DNA of 64,000 bases from contig OX345637.1 of the NCBI GenBank assembly GCA_947044365.1, positions 11,294,576 to 11,358,575 of the forward strand, written 5' to 3'. The position numbers and the translations under genes are program-made. The notes beneath the pieces were generated by a model. The model was not told the origin of the DNA. It ran no database searches and was given only the letters and a program-made list of their open reading frames with translations. The DNA is from Petrosia ficiformis. Lineage: Eukaryota > Porifera > Demospongiae > Haplosclerida > Petrosiidae. Below are positions 61,949-64,000 of this stretch, piece by piece (position 1 is the stretch's first letter; each line of letters begins with the position of its first letter).

Positions 61949-62086
61949 TATAGTACACTTACAGTTCTTATATACAAAATATAGACCCGAGGTTTAGTGT
62001 CTCGCAAGCTCGGGCTATATCACATCCAAAGACACTAAACCAAGGGTTTATATTGTGGTATATAAGAACTGTAAGTGTACTATATA
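61949..62086. mobile_element. Foldback element (hairpin MITE)
   Basis: TATAGTACACTTACAGTTCT begins the left arm, and the right arm ends with its reverse complement (AGAACTGTAAGTGTACTATA). Arms of about 55-60 bp pair with few mismatches, including GGTTTAGTGTCT, around a loop with CTCGGGCTATATCACATCC. It is embedded in TA repeats. The end motif CACTTACAGTT is shared with the 648-bp element, so they may be related. Confidence 0.65.
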
Positions 62087-62147
62087 CAATATATAGTATG
62101 CTGGTGGATTAAAGATTCACAGGTCTATATACAATATATATATAATT

Positions 62148-62223
<76 letters not shown>

Positions 62224-62364
62224 ATATTATGTATATATAATAATTGTAATACAGCCTGTAATAATAAATGTCACGAGATGCTACTTTATACTTGATGTGG
62301 TCAAATTAATATAAATGTACGAAACTATGAGCAAATTATATGTCGTCTTGAAACACTTTCAATG

Positions 62365-63520
62365 ATATTCATAGATAGAGGGTGGACTATACCTCACCCG
62401 CTAACCACAATGTATGAATAGTGATCATTGTGACGTCAAACTCATGAATGTTCATGAGCATAACAATTAAATATAGTCCCAAATTTTACATGCAATTGCA
62501 CTGAGATTTCACTATATTCATAGGTAGAGGGTGGAGTATACCCCACCCACTAACCACACAATTGTGAAAATTCATGATTGTGACGTCAAACTCATGAATA
62601 TTCATGAGCATATTACGTAAATTTGGGCCCAATTTTACATGCAAATGCACTGAGATTTAACTATATTCATAGGCAGAGGGTGGAGTATACCCCACCCACT
62701 AACCACACAATCATGAATATTCATAATTGTGACGTCAAACTCATGAATATTCATGAGCATATTACGTAAATTTGGGCCCAATTTTACATGCAAATGCACT
62801 GAGATTTAACTATATTCATAGGCAGAGGGTGGAGTATACCCCACCCACTAACCACACAATCATGAATATTCATGATTGTGACGTCAAACTCATGAATATT
62901 CATGAGCATATTACGTAAATTTGGGCCCAATTTTACATGCAAATGCACTGAAATTTAACTATATTCATAGGCAGAGGGTGGAGTATACCCCACCCACTAA
63001 CCACACAATCATGAATATTCATAATTGTGACGTCAAACTCATGAATATTCATGAGCATATTACGTAAATTTGGGCCCAATTTTACATGCAAATGCACTGA
63101 GATTTAACTATATTCATAGGCAGAGGGTGGAGTATACCCCACCCACTAACCACACAATCATGAATATTCATGATTGTGACGTCAAACTCATGAATATTCA
63201 TGAGCATATTACTTAAATTGGGGCCCAATTTTACATGTAAATGCACTGAGATTTAACTATATTCATAGGCAGAGGGTGGAGTATGCCCCACCCACTAACC
63301 ACACAATCATGCATATTCATGATTGTGACGTCAAACTCATGAATATTCATGAGCATATTACTTAAATTTGGGCCCAATTTTACATGTAAATGCACTGAGA
63401 TTTAACTATATTCATAGGCAGAGGGTGGAGTATATCCCACCCACTAACCACAAACTTTCAATATTGATCGTTGTTACCGTAATCTCATGAATATTCATGA
63501 ACGTATTAATTAAATTATGT
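62365..63520. repeat. Eight tandem 149-bp satellite units
   Basis: The block GGCAGAGGGTGGAGTATA recurs at exact 149-bp steps (62373, 62522, 62671, 62820, 62969, 63118, 63267, 63416). Most units contain TGACGTCA (the CRE palindrome), the palindrome CTCATGAATATTCATGAG and ATGCAAAT (octamer). The outer units have diverged most and the central ones are nearly identical. It lies in the intron of the piggyBac-like frame. Confidence 0.9.
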
Positions 63521-64000
63521 GTAGTATTTTGCATATAATTGTGCTCATAATTAATTATTTTGATTCACACACTACAAGTGCATTAAATGATTATGTAATT
63601 TTTCATGTCTACAGGTTCGTCTTCTTCTGATCGTAAACGTGAGGCTAAAGCTCATAGCCTTCTCCAATCGCTGTACTGTGGAATGTACCCAGAATTTACG
63701 GGTATGGAAGGTCCTACAGACGACACTGACCCCAAAGACAACAGTGCTCCTCCAAAGGGTTCGTATAACTCTTGCTCATCAAGTGGGAATAACTATTTTG
63801 TTTTCCATGATCGCAAGGTTGTCAGCTTTGTTACGAATGTTTTCCCACAATCCATGAAGGGTAAGGTTTACAGGGAACAAGTAGGGCGAAAATCATGACT
63901 ACTTGTAGCTCAATCAGTTCCCCCATTACTGCCTGCATACAACAAGTTTATGGGGGCAGTTGCTAAAACTGATCAGTTGCACAAGTACTATGCTTTTGAT

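Noticed and set aside
62365..63520. CRISPR-like array
   Set aside because: The repeats are head-to-tail 149-bp units without unique spacers, in a eukaryotic setting; it is a satellite.

Overview
The window looks like AT-rich metazoan DNA with short GT-AG introns, dense microsatellites and many small DNA transposons. I infer a demosponge of the Amphimedon type. This rests on overall style and transposon flavour, not on a marker gene, so treat it as likely rather than shown.

The dominant content is a tandem array of paralogous receptor genes, all on the minus strand, named IgR1 to IgR12 here from left to right. There is one further exon-1 remnant near 13.05 kb and one last-exon remnant at 60.93 kb. 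I rebuilt the common gene model by reading splice sites on the minus strand. It has nine exons: signal peptide, one Ig-like domain, one FN3-like domain, two exons forming a further beta-type region, a Cys-rich domain plus Ser/Thr stalk, a short linker, a transmembrane segment, and a cytoplasmic tail. The tail carries two NPxY motifs and one SxYxxV motif (ITIM consensus, also pYxN). Exon lengths keep phase exactly in eight copies (IgR1, 2, 6, 8, 9, 10, 11, 12), giving predicted proteins of 459-565 residues. IgR3, IgR4, IgR5 and IgR7 carry frameshifts, lost splice sites or lost exons and are pseudogenes.

Between receptor genes lie four copies of the 3' part of a RING-H2 E3 ubiquitin ligase gene (DZIP3/TTC3-like by its RING), at 7.7-13.0, 31.2-34.5, 42.9-45.6 and 50.2-52.6 kb. 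Copies 2-4 share one 5' breakpoint, and copies 3 and 4 share a lost splice acceptor. They therefore travelled as passengers in tandem segmental duplications of a receptor-plus-fragment unit of about 7 kb.

Mobile DNA: a MITE of about 400 bp with 8-bp target duplication in intron 8 of several receptors; a composite insertion of about 2 kb at 23.2-25.2 kb with Helitron-like and OB-fold-like fragments; two inverted copies of a 648-bp element, the second of which truncates the array at 60.97 kb; tRNA-derived SINE-like insertions; and beyond 61.6 kb a broken piggyBac-like transposase whose intron holds TA arrays, a foldback element and eight 149-bp satellite units.

Reading the system: single-Ig/FN3 type I receptors with phosphotyrosine-type tails, in a rapidly duplicating array of intact and dead copies whose variation is concentrated in the Ig exon, resemble the organisation of invertebrate allorecognition or immune receptor complexes. 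That functional reading is inference.
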